Positions 33,763-42,281 are shown, counted from the stretch's first letter. The stretch is DNA of 48,279 nt from TMP-86 sp031394735 (GCA_031394735.1 JANMXI010000047.1:1-48279); one strand, 5' to 3'. The notes: generated by a model not told the origin, from the letters alone. Program-made: numbers and translations.

Positions 33763-35040
33763 CTAGTTCACGCTCGCTGCGTACTGGCGCGGAATCAGGA
33801 TGCGGAACGTGGTGCCCGTGCTTGCCTCCGATTCGATTTCGATGGTGGCGTCGAGCAATTCGCATAGTCGCTTGACGATGGACAGGCCGATGCCTTCGCC
33901 CGCTTCGGCGTGAGCCGCTGGTGCCGCGGGCGCCGGCTCCGGTGCTTCCGGATCAACGCCAGGCGCTCCCTGCGTTGCGTCCTCCAGCGCGGCGGTCAAC
34001 GACGCGGTGGACCCGGTGTGCAATCCCGGTCCCGTGTCACTGATGGTCAACACCCAACGCTTGGCATCGTCGGGGGTGCTGTCGCCCCAACCGACGTTCA
34101 GGCCGCCGCGATGTGTGTACTTGATGGCATTCAAAATCAGATTCTGAGCGATTCGCCGCGTCTTGATGGCGTCGGTTTCCACCAGGAACGATGCGGGGCC
34201 GGTGCAGCGCAGAAACAAATGACGCTGGTCGGCGAGCTCGCGCATGCCATCGCACAGGTCGTGCAAGAGCCGTGCAATGTCGATGCGCTCCAGTTGACGA
34301 TGTTCGCGTCCCGCCTGCAGACGCGCGAGACTCGTGACATCGTCCAGCAAGTGATGCAGCGATCCGACATTGCGCTGCAGGATGTCGAGCAGCCGGTCAC
34401 GCGGCGGGCTATGCGCCGGCGCACGCGCCAGGCCGGCAGTGGCCGTGGCCACCACGGACAGATTGCCACGCAGGTCATGCGCAGCCTGCTGCCAAATTTC
34501 CGCGCGCTGCAATTCCAATTCGCGGATTTCCTCGAGCGCGGTCTCCAGATCCTTCAAATGCCCGGCTGCTTCGCGCTGTTGCAGAGTGAAGTACTGGGCG
34601 GTGCTTTCTTCAATGCAGGTTCCGTACAGAGCCGCCCAGATCCTGCGCGCAGCGGCCATGACCTCCGCATCCAGATCGGGATTGGTTTTCGTATGCGAGT
34701 CGAGTTCGTTCACCACGCACTCGTTCAAGCGGCTCAGCTCACGCGTCACTTCGCGCAGGTCGTATCCCTGCTGCCAGCGCTGCAGGCCGTGTGCGGCGGC
34801 CGCTTCGCCGCCTGCACCCTCACGCGCCTCGACGCCGCCACCCGCTGAGCGTCGAAGTTCGCGCTCGTAGCGCCTGATCAATTCGGGTATGTGGTCGTAC
34901 AATTGCGCACGCGGCAGCGAATCGCCCGTGGACAATGAGGGATCGCGTTTGATGGCGTCGCGCCACGCGGCCAGGATGGCATCACGCCGGCTGGCAACAC
35001 GATCGGCAACGATGGCAAGCTCGATTCGGATCGTGGTCAT
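33763..35040 (-). CDS. Sensor histidine kinase with RsbRD-like N-terminal domain
   Basis: A 425-residue soluble kinase. The N-terminal 120 residues (SRRDAILAAWRDAI, ELIRRYERELR) look like an RsbRD/RsbT-antagonist-type helical sensor domain. The dimerisation helix has His188 in QAAHDLRGNLSVV. The ATPase domain shows NLILNAIKYTH (N box), ISDTGPGL and EGIGLSIVKRL (G boxes). A Pro/Ala/Glu-rich insert of about 45 residues separates the two G boxes, which is unusual. No response regulator is adjacent, so it is an orphan. ATG at 35067 is an alternative start. Confidence 0.85.
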   Translation of the reverse strand: MTTIRIELAIVADRVASRRDAILAAWRDAIKRDPSLSTGDSLPRAQLYDHIPELIRRYERELRRSAGGGVEAREGAGGEAAAAHGLQRWQQGYDLREVTRELSRLNECVVNELDSHTKTNPDLDAEVMAAARRIWAALYGTCIEESTAQYFTLQQREAAGHLKDLETALEEIRELELQRAEIWQQAAHDLRGNLSVVATATAGLARAPAHSPPRDRLLDILQRNVGSLHHLLDDVTSLARLQAGREHRQLERIDIARLLHDLCDGMRELADQRHLFLRCTGPASFLVETDAIKTRRIAQNLILNAIKYTHRGGLNVGWGDSTPDDAKRWVLTISDTGPGLHTGSTASLTAALEDATQGAPGVDPEAPEPAPAAPAAHAEAGEGIGLSIVKRLCELLDATIEIESEASTGTTFRILIPRQYAASVN

Positions 35041-35074
35041 AGAGTGAGCGGAACTTACACTATTCATGTGAGCG

Positions 35075-35477
35075 ATGCATAAGTTGAAAAAATTGCGCGT
35101 TTTCGAAAGGTGCGCGGGTGCGGCATTGATGGGCGCGTTGAGCGCATGCACGGCTGTCGCGCCGCGCGCCGCGCGCCGCAAGCTCGTCCTACGGCTGCAT
35201 GGCTGCGGTCGTGCGCGACCACGTGCCGCCGACACTTCCGGACAAGCGAGCGCATTGCCTCGCCTCAGGGCTGATCGCAAGCCATTGCAGCGTTGGCGAA
35301 GCGTATATCGCGGGCGCTGGGAAAGAAATTCGCGACTTGTTCGGCCACGGTGATGCCGAGTGGTCGGATTGGCAGGCGGATCGCCGCGGCATTGCTTGCG
35401 CGCACCGGGCATCGAGCGATGAGCAGGTGGCTGAATGCTGCAAAAGCACAGCGGCCACCGAAAGGTTGAAAAAGTAA
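35075..35477 (+). pseudogene. Small Cys-rich lipoprotein gene split by a repeat-length frameshift
   Basis: The ATG at 35075 starts a lipoprotein signal (MHKLKKLRVFERC..., GALMGALSAC lipobox). The continuation lies in another frame: ASSSYGCMAAVVRDHVPP, then LPDKRAHCLASGLIASHC, GKEIRDLFGHGDAEWSDWQ and ADRRGIACA, ending in ECCKSTA. This resembles a conserved small cysteine-rich exported protein seen in related gammaproteobacteria. Removing one 7-bp unit of the GCCGCGC repeat at 35158-35179 joins both frames exactly, giving SACTAVAPRAASSSYGCM. The second part alone could start at ATG 35199. The break may be a real mutation, a phase switch or a sequencing error. Confidence 0.65.
35158..35179 (+). 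repeat. Heptanucleotide tandem repeat (GCCGCGC), about three copies
   Basis: Two complete GCCGCGC units (35161-35167, 35168-35174) are flanked by CGC before and GCCGC after, 22 bp in all. A unit length of seven is not a multiple of three, so gain or loss of one unit changes the reading frame of the lipoprotein gene. Such repeats are prone to slippage during replication. Confidence 0.8.
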
Positions 35478-35494
35478 CTGTATAAATATACAGT
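35477..35494 (+). promoter_or_regulatory. LexA (SOS) box upstream of radical SAM gene
   Basis: ACTGTATAAATATACAGT fits the gammaproteobacterial LexA consensus CTGT-N8-ACAG, with eight matching base pairs in each arm and an AT core. It lies 6 bp upstream of the ATG at 35501. A -35-like TTGAAA (35466-35471) and a -10-like TACAGT (35489-35494), 17 bp apart, are covered by the box, so LexA binding would block the promoter. Confidence 0.88.
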
Positions 35495-35500
35495 TCAGTG

Positions 35501-36589
35501 ATGAGCCGGACCATCCTCGGAAGCAAGCCATTGAAGGGTCGGGGAGCGCTGTCGAACCCTGCCGGCCGGTTCGAAAGCCGGAATCTCGAAGAAGCTGATG
35601 ACGGCTGGTACGCGGACGCGCAGCTGGACAGCATCGCGACCACGGTTGAGCCGGACCGGGCTCGCAGCGTTATCACCACCAACGATTCGCCGGACATCCC
35701 ATTCGAGTATTCGATCAATCCCTATAGGGGCTGCGAAAATGGATGTATTTATTGCTACGCGCGCCCCAGCCACGGCTACCTCGGCCTGTCTGCCGGCATC
35801 GATTTCGAAACGCGTCTTTTTTACAAGGCCGAGGCCGGCAAACTGCTGGAACAGGAACTGGCGCGACCCGGATACGTTTGCAAGCCCATCACGATTGGCG
35901 CCAATACCGACCCTTATCAACCCGTCGAACGCGACCTGCGGGTCACGCGTGAAATTTTGGAGGTGCTGACGCGAACGCGCCATCCGTTGACCATCATCAG
36001 CAAGAGCGCGTTGGTTTTACGCGACCTGGATCTCCTGACCGACCTGGCCCGCGACAACCTGGTGAGCGTCGCGATCAGCGTCACGACGCTGAGCCCGGAC
36101 ACCAAGCGGTCGCTCGAACCACGCACCGCGTCGCCGAATGCACGGCTTCGGGCATTGCGCGAACTGAGCGAGGCCGGCATTCCGGTTGCCGTCATGGTCG
36201 CACCGGTGATCCCGGCCATCACCGATCACGAGATGGAAGACATTCTCGAATCCTCCCGGGACGCGGGTGCCCGACGTGCCGGCTACATCGTGTTGCGGTT
36301 GCCGTACGAGGTGAACGATCTGTTTCAAGATTGGCTGAAACAGCACTTCCCCGATCGCGCGGCGCACGTTATGTCGCTGATCCGCGATATGCGAGGTGGG
36401 CGGGACAATGACCCGCGTTTTGGTTCGCGCATGCGGGGTACCGGCCCCATCGCGCAGCTTTTGCAGAACCGGTTCAAGATCGCCTGCCGAAGGCTGGGCA
36501 TCAACGCCGACGGCCGCTCGATCCCGCCGAACACGCAGCTTTTCCGTCCCCCGGCGGTGCCGGGGTCGCAGTTCTCGCTGGGATTTTGA
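35501..36589 (+). CDS. PA0069-family radical SAM protein, SOS-regulated
   Basis: A 362-residue radical SAM enzyme with Cys78, Cys82 and Cys85 (YRGCENGCIYCYARPSHGY) binding the 4Fe-4S cluster. ITIGANTDPYQPVERDLRVT and LEPRTASPNARLRAL fit the SplB-like PA0069 group. SplB repairs spore photoproduct, and a DNA-repair role for PA0069 has been suggested but is unproven. The LexA box at 35477-35494 supports a DNA-damage role. An in-frame GTG at 35498 is one codon upstream. Confidence 0.9.
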   Translation: MSRTILGSKPLKGRGALSNPAGRFESRNLEEADDGWYADAQLDSIATTVEPDRARSVITTNDSPDIPFEYSINPYRGCENGCIYCYARPSHGYLGLSAGIDFETRLFYKAEAGKLLEQELARPGYVCKPITIGANTDPYQPVERDLRVTREILEVLTRTRHPLTIISKSALVLRDLDLLTDLARDNLVSVAISVTTLSPDTKRSLEPRTASPNARLRALRELSEAGIPVAVMVAPVIPAITDHEMEDILESSRDAGARRAGYIVLRLPYEVNDLFQDWLKQHFPDRAAHVMSLIRDMRGGRDNDPRFGSRMRGTGPIAQLLQNRFKIACRRLGINADGRSIPPNTQLFRPPAVPGSQFSLGF

Positions 36590-36756
36590 GGGCTGCCGTC
36601 CGTGTCGGTTTTTACCCAATAATCTCAAGGACTTGTTGCGCGGCTAGCCTGGCCTCTGCCCCTCGGTAAGAACTTCCACTGCGGGCGATTGAAAGGTCGC
36701 GCCTGCCTCGTCCCGCCCCAGACTCTGGCTCCACGAAGTTTCAACACATCGGGAGA

Positions 36757-36787
36757 TCCTTAAGGAACTTGCGGGTTGCCGTATACT
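36757..36787 (+). promoter_or_regulatory. Candidate promoter of the motor/VWA/kinase cluster
   Basis: TATACT (36782-36787) is a good -10. The position of the -35 is occupied by a perfect 10-bp palindrome TCCTTAAGGA (36757-36766) instead of a TTGACA-like sequence. This suggests an activator- or repressor-controlled promoter. The first ATG with a TGGGGA site follows at 36818. It is the only obvious promoter seen in front of the 11.5-kb co-directional gene run. Confidence 0.4.
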
Positions 36788-36817
36788 CAAATTTCCCTAA
36801 GCTTTGGGGAGTTCCCA

Positions 36818-37519
36818 ATGGCCAAACGTGCGGTTTTACAACTCGCGGCAGTGATCGCATCGTGCGCGATAGTGGGTGCCTGCATGCGCGCGCGTACCGA
36901 AGAAGTGCGCGAGATGGCCACCGCGGTCGGTGACACCGAAGGCATCGTCGTGCTGGCCAAACCACAGACGGACGGCGCCGGCACCGAAGCAAAGTTCTTG
37001 GATTGCATCGGTGACAACCTGAAGGCCGGTGCGCATGGATTCAAAGTGCATGACAACGAAGCATTCGTCAACGCGATGTTCCCCTGGTTCGAACCCAGCA
37101 CGGCGCCCGTGCGTCCGGAAAGCGTGGCGGAATTGCTGATGCGTGAGGACGTGGCAAAGCGTTTGGAAAGCACGGGTGTGCGCTACGTGGTCTGGTTGAA
37201 TGGCGTAACCCGCAAGACCGACAGTGGCGGCAGTCTTGCCTGTGGTGCGGCGCCCGGCGCGGCCGGCTGCATCGGCTTTGGCTGGTGGGAGAAAGAGTCC
37301 GACTACCAGGCCACGGTGTGGGATCTGAAGCAATCGCGATCGGCCGGCTCCGTTAGTGCGGATGTGACGGGCACGTCAGCACTGGTCGGCGCCATCGTCC
37401 CGCTGCCGTTCATCGCGCGAGTGCAGGGGACCGCCTGCAATCGCTTGTCGACGCAACTGCGAACCTTTTTGCACGGCGAACCGATGGCCGCCACCAAACC
37501 CGTCGTCCTGAAGAATTGA
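36818..37519 (+). CDS. Predicted lipoprotein, first gene of the cluster
   Basis: A 233-residue protein. ATG at 36818 has TGGGGA about 7 bp upstream, and an in-frame ATG at 36776 was rejected. The signal QLAAVIASCAIVGAC ends in a lipobox with Cys22. The mature part starts with a short amphipathic stretch, then a strand-rich body (IVVLAKPQTDG, VRYVVWLNGVTRKTD, IGFGWWEKESDYQATVWDL). I recognise no named family. Location should be an envelope membrane. Its TGA overlaps the next start. Confidence 0.75.
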   Translation: MAKRAVLQLAAVIASCAIVGACMRARTEEVREMATAVGDTEGIVVLAKPQTDGAGTEAKFLDCIGDNLKAGAHGFKVHDNEAFVNAMFPWFEPSTAPVRPESVAELLMREDVAKRLESTGVRYVVWLNGVTRKTDSGGSLACGAAPGAAGCIGFGWWEKESDYQATVWDLKQSRSAGSVSADVTGTSALVGAIVPLPFIARVQGTACNRLSTQLRTFLHGEPMAATKPVVLKN

Positions 37520-38346
37520 TGGTCATGCCGCTTCGTGCAATCCACCTCCTGGTCTCTGGTTTGCTCTGCGCAAGTATGACGGGCTGCGCTACGCCCGGCG
37601 GCGGGTCGCCTGGCATTCCCTCCGGTGCCTCGTCGGGAGGCGCGGGCTCTTCGTCCGGCAGTTCCTCTTCGTCACCGGGCGCCGAGTCCGGCGCGGTTGG
37701 CGGTTTGCCGTCGCCGGCCAGCAAACCCGGCGCGACACCCGGCGCAGGTTTGCCCGGTACGGCATCTTCCCCTGCCGGAGGTGCGCCATCTGCGGGTGCG
37801 TCGGCCGGCACCGACAGAAAAAGCGGATCAACCAAACCCGCCGCCGGCACGGATCCGTCCGGCTCCGGCCCCGCGGCGAAGACCCCGGACGAACGGCGTG
37901 CCGAAGCGGATCGAAAACTCGATGCCTCGCTTGGCGATTTCGACGCGCAGGTACGCAAGGAACAGGCACGTATCGCACGTGAACGCGAGGACCGGCGCAA
38001 TTCACGCGGCTCCGGTGATGGTAGGGGAACCGGTGACGGAAGCGGTGCCGACGAGCGCGGTGGGCGCGGCCGTCGGGGTGATGGCGACATGCGCTCCGAA
38101 CGGGAAGGCCGCGAAGAACGCGGCGATCGTCGTGACGGTGACATGAAATCCGACTCAGGTGGGCAGAGCGGTCCGGGGTCCGGCAAGGGACCTTCCACCG
38201 CGCCGCCACCGGGCGTTGGCAGCGGCGAGAACGATGACCTGGTGGCCAAACAATTGCGTGAGGCGGCGGAGAAGGAAACCGACCCTGAGCTTCGCGAAAA
38301 ATTGTGGAAGGAATACCAGGACTATAAGAAGAGCGTCAAACGTTAG
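37519..38346 (+). CDS. Low-complexity lipoprotein with charged C-terminal half
   Basis: A 275-residue protein. ATG at 37519 overlaps the previous stop by 1 nt, with TTG 37516 and ATG 37525 as alternatives. The lipobox is in CASMTGC. About 90 residues of Gly/Ser/Pro/Ala repeats follow, suited to a flexible or cell-wall-spanning linker. Next come an Arg/Glu-rich helix (ERRAEADRKLDASLGDFD, KEQARIAREREDRR), a Gly/Asp/Arg-rich disordered stretch and a short helical end (LVAKQLREAAEKETDPELRE). No enzymatic motif is present. It probably serves as a tether within the cluster's envelope complex. Confidence 0.7.
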   Translation: MVMPLRAIHLLVSGLLCASMTGCATPGGGSPGIPSGASSGGAGSSSGSSSSSPGAESGAVGGLPSPASKPGATPGAGLPGTASSPAGGAPSAGASAGTDRKSGSTKPAAGTDPSGSGPAAKTPDERRAEADRKLDASLGDFDAQVRKEQARIAREREDRRNSRGSGDGRGTGDGSGADERGGRGRRGDGDMRSEREGREERGDRRDGDMKSDSGGQSGPGSGKGPSTAPPPGVGSGENDDLVAKQLREAAEKETDPELREKLWKEYQDYKKSVKR

Positions 38347-38351
38347 CCGCC

Positions 38352-39731
38352 ATGACAGTGACTGCAACGCAAATCAGGTGGCTGGCGATAGCGGGTCTCG
38401 TGGGGATCCTCAACGCCGGCTGCATGGTGCAGGACACGCGTCCGTTGCCGAAGGTCAACGCCACGGTCGCCACAGCCGAAATTCCCGAAGTGCAGTTGCT
38501 GGACGTGGGCATCCGCGTGTTCGACCCCGGCATCCCCAAGGACATCGAAAGCAATCCGGCGGAACTGGAGAAGCGGCGTCTCTATCCGGATGTGCGTAAG
38601 ACCGAAGCGCGATTTCTCGCCAATGGTGTGCGCGACTCACTCGCCGGCTCCGGCCAATGGGGAGCGGTGCGCGTCATTCCCGACTCCGTGCAGTTCGTCG
38701 ATGTGCTGGTCACCGGCAGCATCGTCGAATCCAATGGCGCCCGCCTGAAGCTCGACATCGCCGTGCATGACAGCAGGGGTCGCAAGTGGTTGAGCAAGCG
38801 CTATGAAGGCGAGGCTGACATCGCGTCCTATCACGATGCCGCCGCGACCCGCGCGCGCGATCCGTTTGCCAACGTCTATGCAGCGATTGCCAACGACGTT
38901 CTCGCCGCACGTGAAGCGCTCGCCGTGCCGGAGCGTGTCGCGATACGGCAGGTGACCGAACTGCAGTTCGCGCAGGACTTGTCGCCCGAAATGTTCGCCG
39001 GCTACCTGCAGCAAGATAAGAACGGCATCACGCGGGCGCAGCGTCTGCCAGCGGCGGATGACGCGATGATGCAGCGGGTGCGCAAGATCCGCGAGCGCGA
39101 CGCGGGCCTCATCGATACGGTGAGCGATCAGTACGCCAGTTTTGCAGAACAAGTGACCGAGCCCTACAACGGTTGGCGCCGCGACAGCTACACCGAAGTG
39201 CAGGCCGAAGAAAAGCTCAAGAGCCAGGCGCGTACGCGCACCGTGCTGGGCGCTGCGGCGGTGCTCGGCTCGATCTTCGTTCCCGGCAATTGCAACTCCA
39301 GCAACTATTCCTGCCGCCGTGCCGAAAGCGCTGCCCGCACGGCCGCCGCCGTCGGCGGTGTGTACGCTGTGTTGTCCGGATTGAAGAAGAACGCTGAAGC
39401 GAAGAATCACACCGCCACGATCAAGGAACTCTCCGCATCGCTCGACGCGGAGGTTAAATCCCAGGTCGTGGACGTCGAAGGACATACGCTGAAGCTGACC
39501 GGCAGCGCCGAACAGCAATACGTGGAATGGCGCAAAACCTTGCACGAGATCTATCAGCAGGAAACCGGCGCAGCGGCAGCCTCCGTGCCGCCGGCGGAAG
39601 GTGTGCAACCGGCGCAAGTGTCGCCGGCAGTCTCGACGCCGTTGCAAACGTCATCGGCTGCGCCTGCCGCCCCCAGTGCTGATGCGCCGACGGCGCAGAC
39701 CGCAGTCCCGCCGACAGCAGCGACGCCATGA
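38352..39731 (+). CDS. Large predicted lipoprotein, weakly LpoB/CsgG-like N-terminal domain
   Basis: A 459-residue lipoprotein (GLVGILNAGC lipobox). The domain after the signal (VRDSLAGSGQWGAVRVIP, VLVTGSIVESNGARLKLDIAV, RGRKWLSKRYEGEAD) has the alternating strands and conserved G-S of CsgG/LpoB-type or transport-auxiliary lipoproteins, though the match is weak. The middle contains helices and a short hydrophobic, Cys-containing segment (AAVLGSIFVPGNCNSSNYSC). The last 60 residues are Pro/Ala/Ser-rich. Its stop overlaps the kinase-like gene start in ATGA, so production of the two is coupled. Confidence 0.7.
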   Translation: MTVTATQIRWLAIAGLVGILNAGCMVQDTRPLPKVNATVATAEIPEVQLLDVGIRVFDPGIPKDIESNPAELEKRRLYPDVRKTEARFLANGVRDSLAGSGQWGAVRVIPDSVQFVDVLVTGSIVESNGARLKLDIAVHDSRGRKWLSKRYEGEADIASYHDAAATRARDPFANVYAAIANDVLAAREALAVPERVAIRQVTELQFAQDLSPEMFAGYLQQDKNGITRAQRLPAADDAMMQRVRKIRERDAGLIDTVSDQYASFAEQVTEPYNGWRRDSYTEVQAEEKLKSQARTRTVLGAAAVLGSIFVPGNCNSSNYSCRRAESAARTAAAVGGVYAVLSGLKKNAEAKNHTATIKELSASLDAEVKSQVVDVEGHTLKLTGSAEQQYVEWRKTLHEIYQQETGAAAASVPPAEGVQPAQVSPAVSTPLQTSSAAPAAPSADAPTAQTAVPPTAATP

Positions 39732-42256
39732 TCGCGCTCGAGCCGGGCCAGCAATGGTTGTCGCAATTCCAATTGCTGAAGGAGCTGGTTCCACGTAGCG
39801 ACAAGCGGCCCAACATCTGGTTGGCTGAGAAAGAAGGTTCCGGCGACCAAGTCGTACTGAAGTTTCTGCGTCCCGGCCCGCCCTCACCGTTGTTGGTGCG
39901 GCGTCTGGCCGATTGGCGTGCGACGCGCCTGCCACAGTTCATGCCGTTGCTCGGCGTGCACATGGCGGGAGATCAGATGGCTCTCGAACTGCCGTACGTC
40001 GCCGAGGACAATGCGCAATTGCGCGGTGCCGCCTACGTCAAGTGGTCCGTGTGGGTGGAACAGGTTGTCGATACGGTGCAGGCCCTGCATCGCGACAACT
40101 TCATTCACGGCGATATCAAACTCGGCAACATCCGCCGCGATGTCAACGGATGGCCCGTGCTGGCGGATCCGTGGCTGCCGGGCGATGGCAAATCACCGTA
40201 CACCGCAAGTCCGGAACGTTTGAGCGGCGGGCCGATTTCGATTCACGACGACTTATACGCAATCGGTGCATTGCTGCACGAATTGAGCACCGGTTATCCG
40301 CCGCGCTATCCCGGACTTGATCCGGCGAAGCCGCCGAAGCCGCGCTTCGAGATGCCGGTCGAAGCCATCGAGGCCATGAATGGTTTGCTGCAGGCCGCAC
40401 CTGCGCGCCGCCCGTCGCTGGCGGATGTGCTGGCGACGCTTGCGCCGTTGAACGTCACTCATCCGCAAGCGGGCGACTCGGCGTCGCGGAAACCCGTATC
40501 GCCGCAACGATCTGTGCCGGCCCAAGCGCCGGTCGCGCGTGCAGTGCCGCCGCGCGCACCCGTTGCGGCTGTGCCACCACCATTGAAGGCACCCCCTGCA
40601 ATGCCGCGCGCGGTCGTGACTCCGGTGCCGCCGGGGTTGCTGCCACCGATGGTCAACGCCACGCCGGCGCGAGCGTCGGCCGCCAACGATGCGGCGCCCA
40701 CGTTCGCCTCCGCGCCGCAACCAATCCACCCGCCGGTTGATGTGCCGTTTCAGCCGGTTTCTTTGCAGGTTGGCTCACCCACCTGGATGCGACCGGCGGC
40801 GACCGGCATTTCCGCCCATTCACGCTCACCGTTTCAATCGCGCGCCAGCGTATGGCGCTGGCCGGTACTGCTGTTGTTACTCGGCGGCGCCATCGCTGCT
40901 TTTGTTTGGTTGCCCGAGGAAATGCGCCAGTCGGCTGTCGATCAGGTGAGTGCGATGGCGGCGCGCAGCGGCCTGATGCCGACAGCTTCACCACCGTCCG
41001 CGCAGACACCTGCGGATCTGCGCGCACTGGCGGAGCAAAAGCTCAAGGCTGAACAATCGCGCGATCAGGCGGCCGCACTGGAAACCAGTTTGCGTGACGA
41101 CGGCGCCGCCTCGAGAAGCATCCCCACTTTCATCGCCGGGGTCGATGCCAATAAACAGGGCCTGACGGCATTCGAGCGTCGCAACTTCGAGGCGGCGGAC
41201 GCGGATTTCAAAACTGCTGTGAAAGCCTTCGAAGCGACGCGGCAGAGCCTGCCGCAATTGCATGAGCAGGCGCTGGCCGCCGGGGATGCCGCGCTCGCGC
41301 AATGCCTGCGCGAACAGGCGTTGAATGAATTCCGCTACGCGTTGGCGTTGATGCCGAGTGATGCGCTCGCCACAGAAGGGATCGCACGGGCACAGGTTTG
41401 CGAACAGGTCTACGCCCATATCAGCGCCGGTGCCAAGGCTGAGCAGAGTGGCGATGCCGATGGCGCCCGGAGCGAATATCAAGCCGCGGTGCAATTGGAT
41501 CCGAAATCCGTCGCCGCCAAGCAGGCGTTGGGCGCGCTCACCGGGCAGGCCAGTGATCTGGATTATTCCAAGCAGGTTGCAGCAGGCCTGGAAAGCCTTC
41601 GCAAACATCGCTACAGCGCCGCTGCCACCGCCATTGCTGCCGCAGACAAGCTGCGTCCCAACAGCCCGGAAGTGCAGCGTCTCAGCGAGCAGTTAGGCGA
41701 AGTGCACAGCAACGAGCGTCTGCAGGCGTTGAAAGGCGAGGCTGCCGACGATGAGCAGGCCGAACACTGGAGTGAGGCGCTCGATGCGTATCACGCCATG
41801 CTCGCCGTCGATGGCACGCTGGTGTTCGCCATGCAGGGCGCACAGCGCAGCGAAGAGCGGATGAAGCTGGACGCGGAGCTTGCCAGCTTCATCGACAACC
41901 CGGACCGACTCTCCGCCGAGGAGGTGCGCAATGCCGCCGCGACAGCACTGGCGCGCGGCCAGGTGCTGCCACTTCGCGGGCCGCGCATCGAAACGCAGAT
42001 CTCGCGCATCAAGGTGCTGCTGTCGCAGTTCGATTCGCGGGTGTCGATTGCATTGCGGTCTGACGGCTTCACCGATGTGACCATCTATCGCGTCGGTGGT
42101 CTTGGAAAATTCTCGCAGCGTTCGGTCAGCTTGAAACCCGGCCGGTATACCTTCGTCGGCGCGCGCTTGGGCTATCGCGACGTGCGGCGCGAAGTCGAGG
42201 TGGCGCCGAGCCAGGAAAACGCTGCGCTGGAAATTCGTTGCGAGGAACAAATTTGA
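39728..42256 (+). CDS. Atypical membrane-anchored Ser/Thr kinase-like protein with TPR-like domain
   Basis: An 842-residue protein. The N-terminal kinase fold keeps the ATP Lys45 (VVLKFL), the catalytic loop HGDIKLGN (127-134, Asp129 and Asn134) and an SPE motif in the activation segment. The glycine-rich loop is absent (ELVPRSDKRPNIWLAE), and DFG is replaced by Asp147-Pro-Trp. Activity is plausible but atypical. A Pro/Ala linker leads to one helix near 377-399 (VLLLLLGGAIAAFVWLP). The likely periplasmic part has TPR-like helical repeats (GLTAFERRNFEAADADFKTA, SGDADGARSEYQAAVQLDP) and ends with a PEGA-like strand module (SLKPGRYTFVGARLGYRDVR). A phospho-target is suggested by the FHA domain encoded at 45779-47140. 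Confidence 0.8.
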   Translation: MIALEPGQQWLSQFQLLKELVPRSDKRPNIWLAEKEGSGDQVVLKFLRPGPPSPLLVRRLADWRATRLPQFMPLLGVHMAGDQMALELPYVAEDNAQLRGAAYVKWSVWVEQVVDTVQALHRDNFIHGDIKLGNIRRDVNGWPVLADPWLPGDGKSPYTASPERLSGGPISIHDDLYAIGALLHELSTGYPPRYPGLDPAKPPKPRFEMPVEAIEAMNGLLQAAPARRPSLADVLATLAPLNVTHPQAGDSASRKPVSPQRSVPAQAPVARAVPPRAPVAAVPPPLKAPPAMPRAVVTPVPPGLLPPMVNATPARASAANDAAPTFASAPQPIHPPVDVPFQPVSLQVGSPTWMRPAATGISAHSRSPFQSRASVWRWPVLLLLLGGAIAAFVWLPEEMRQSAVDQVSAMAARSGLMPTASPPSAQTPADLRALAEQKLKAEQSRDQAAALETSLRDDGAASRSIPTFIAGVDANKQGLTAFERRNFEAADADFKTAVKAFEATRQSLPQLHEQALAAGDAALAQCLREQALNEFRYALALMPSDALATEGIARAQVCEQVYAHISAGAKAEQSGDADGARSEYQAAVQLDPKSVAAKQALGALTGQASDLDYSKQVAAGLESLRKHRYSAAATAIAAADKLRPNSPEVQRLSEQLGEVHSNERLQALKGEAADDEQAEHWSEALDAYHAMLAVDGTLVFAMQGAQRSEERMKLDAELASFIDNPDRLSAEEVRNAAATALARGQVLPLRGPRIETQISRIKVLLSQFDSRVSIALRSDGFTDVTIYRVGGLGKFSQRSVSLKPGRYTFVGARLGYRDVRREVEVAPSQENAALEIRCEEQI

Positions 42257-42281
42257 GCGCAGCGGCGCGCGGGTTGATGCC

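Noticed and set aside
33910..34848. 312-residue plus-strand frame opposite the histidine kinase
   Set aside because: The histidine kinase motifs on the minus strand are unambiguous. This is a shadow.
38637..39647. 336-residue minus-strand frame within the cluster
   Set aside because: It is opposite the 459-residue lipoprotein gene, which fits its neighbours by overlap. No motif is seen in the antisense product.
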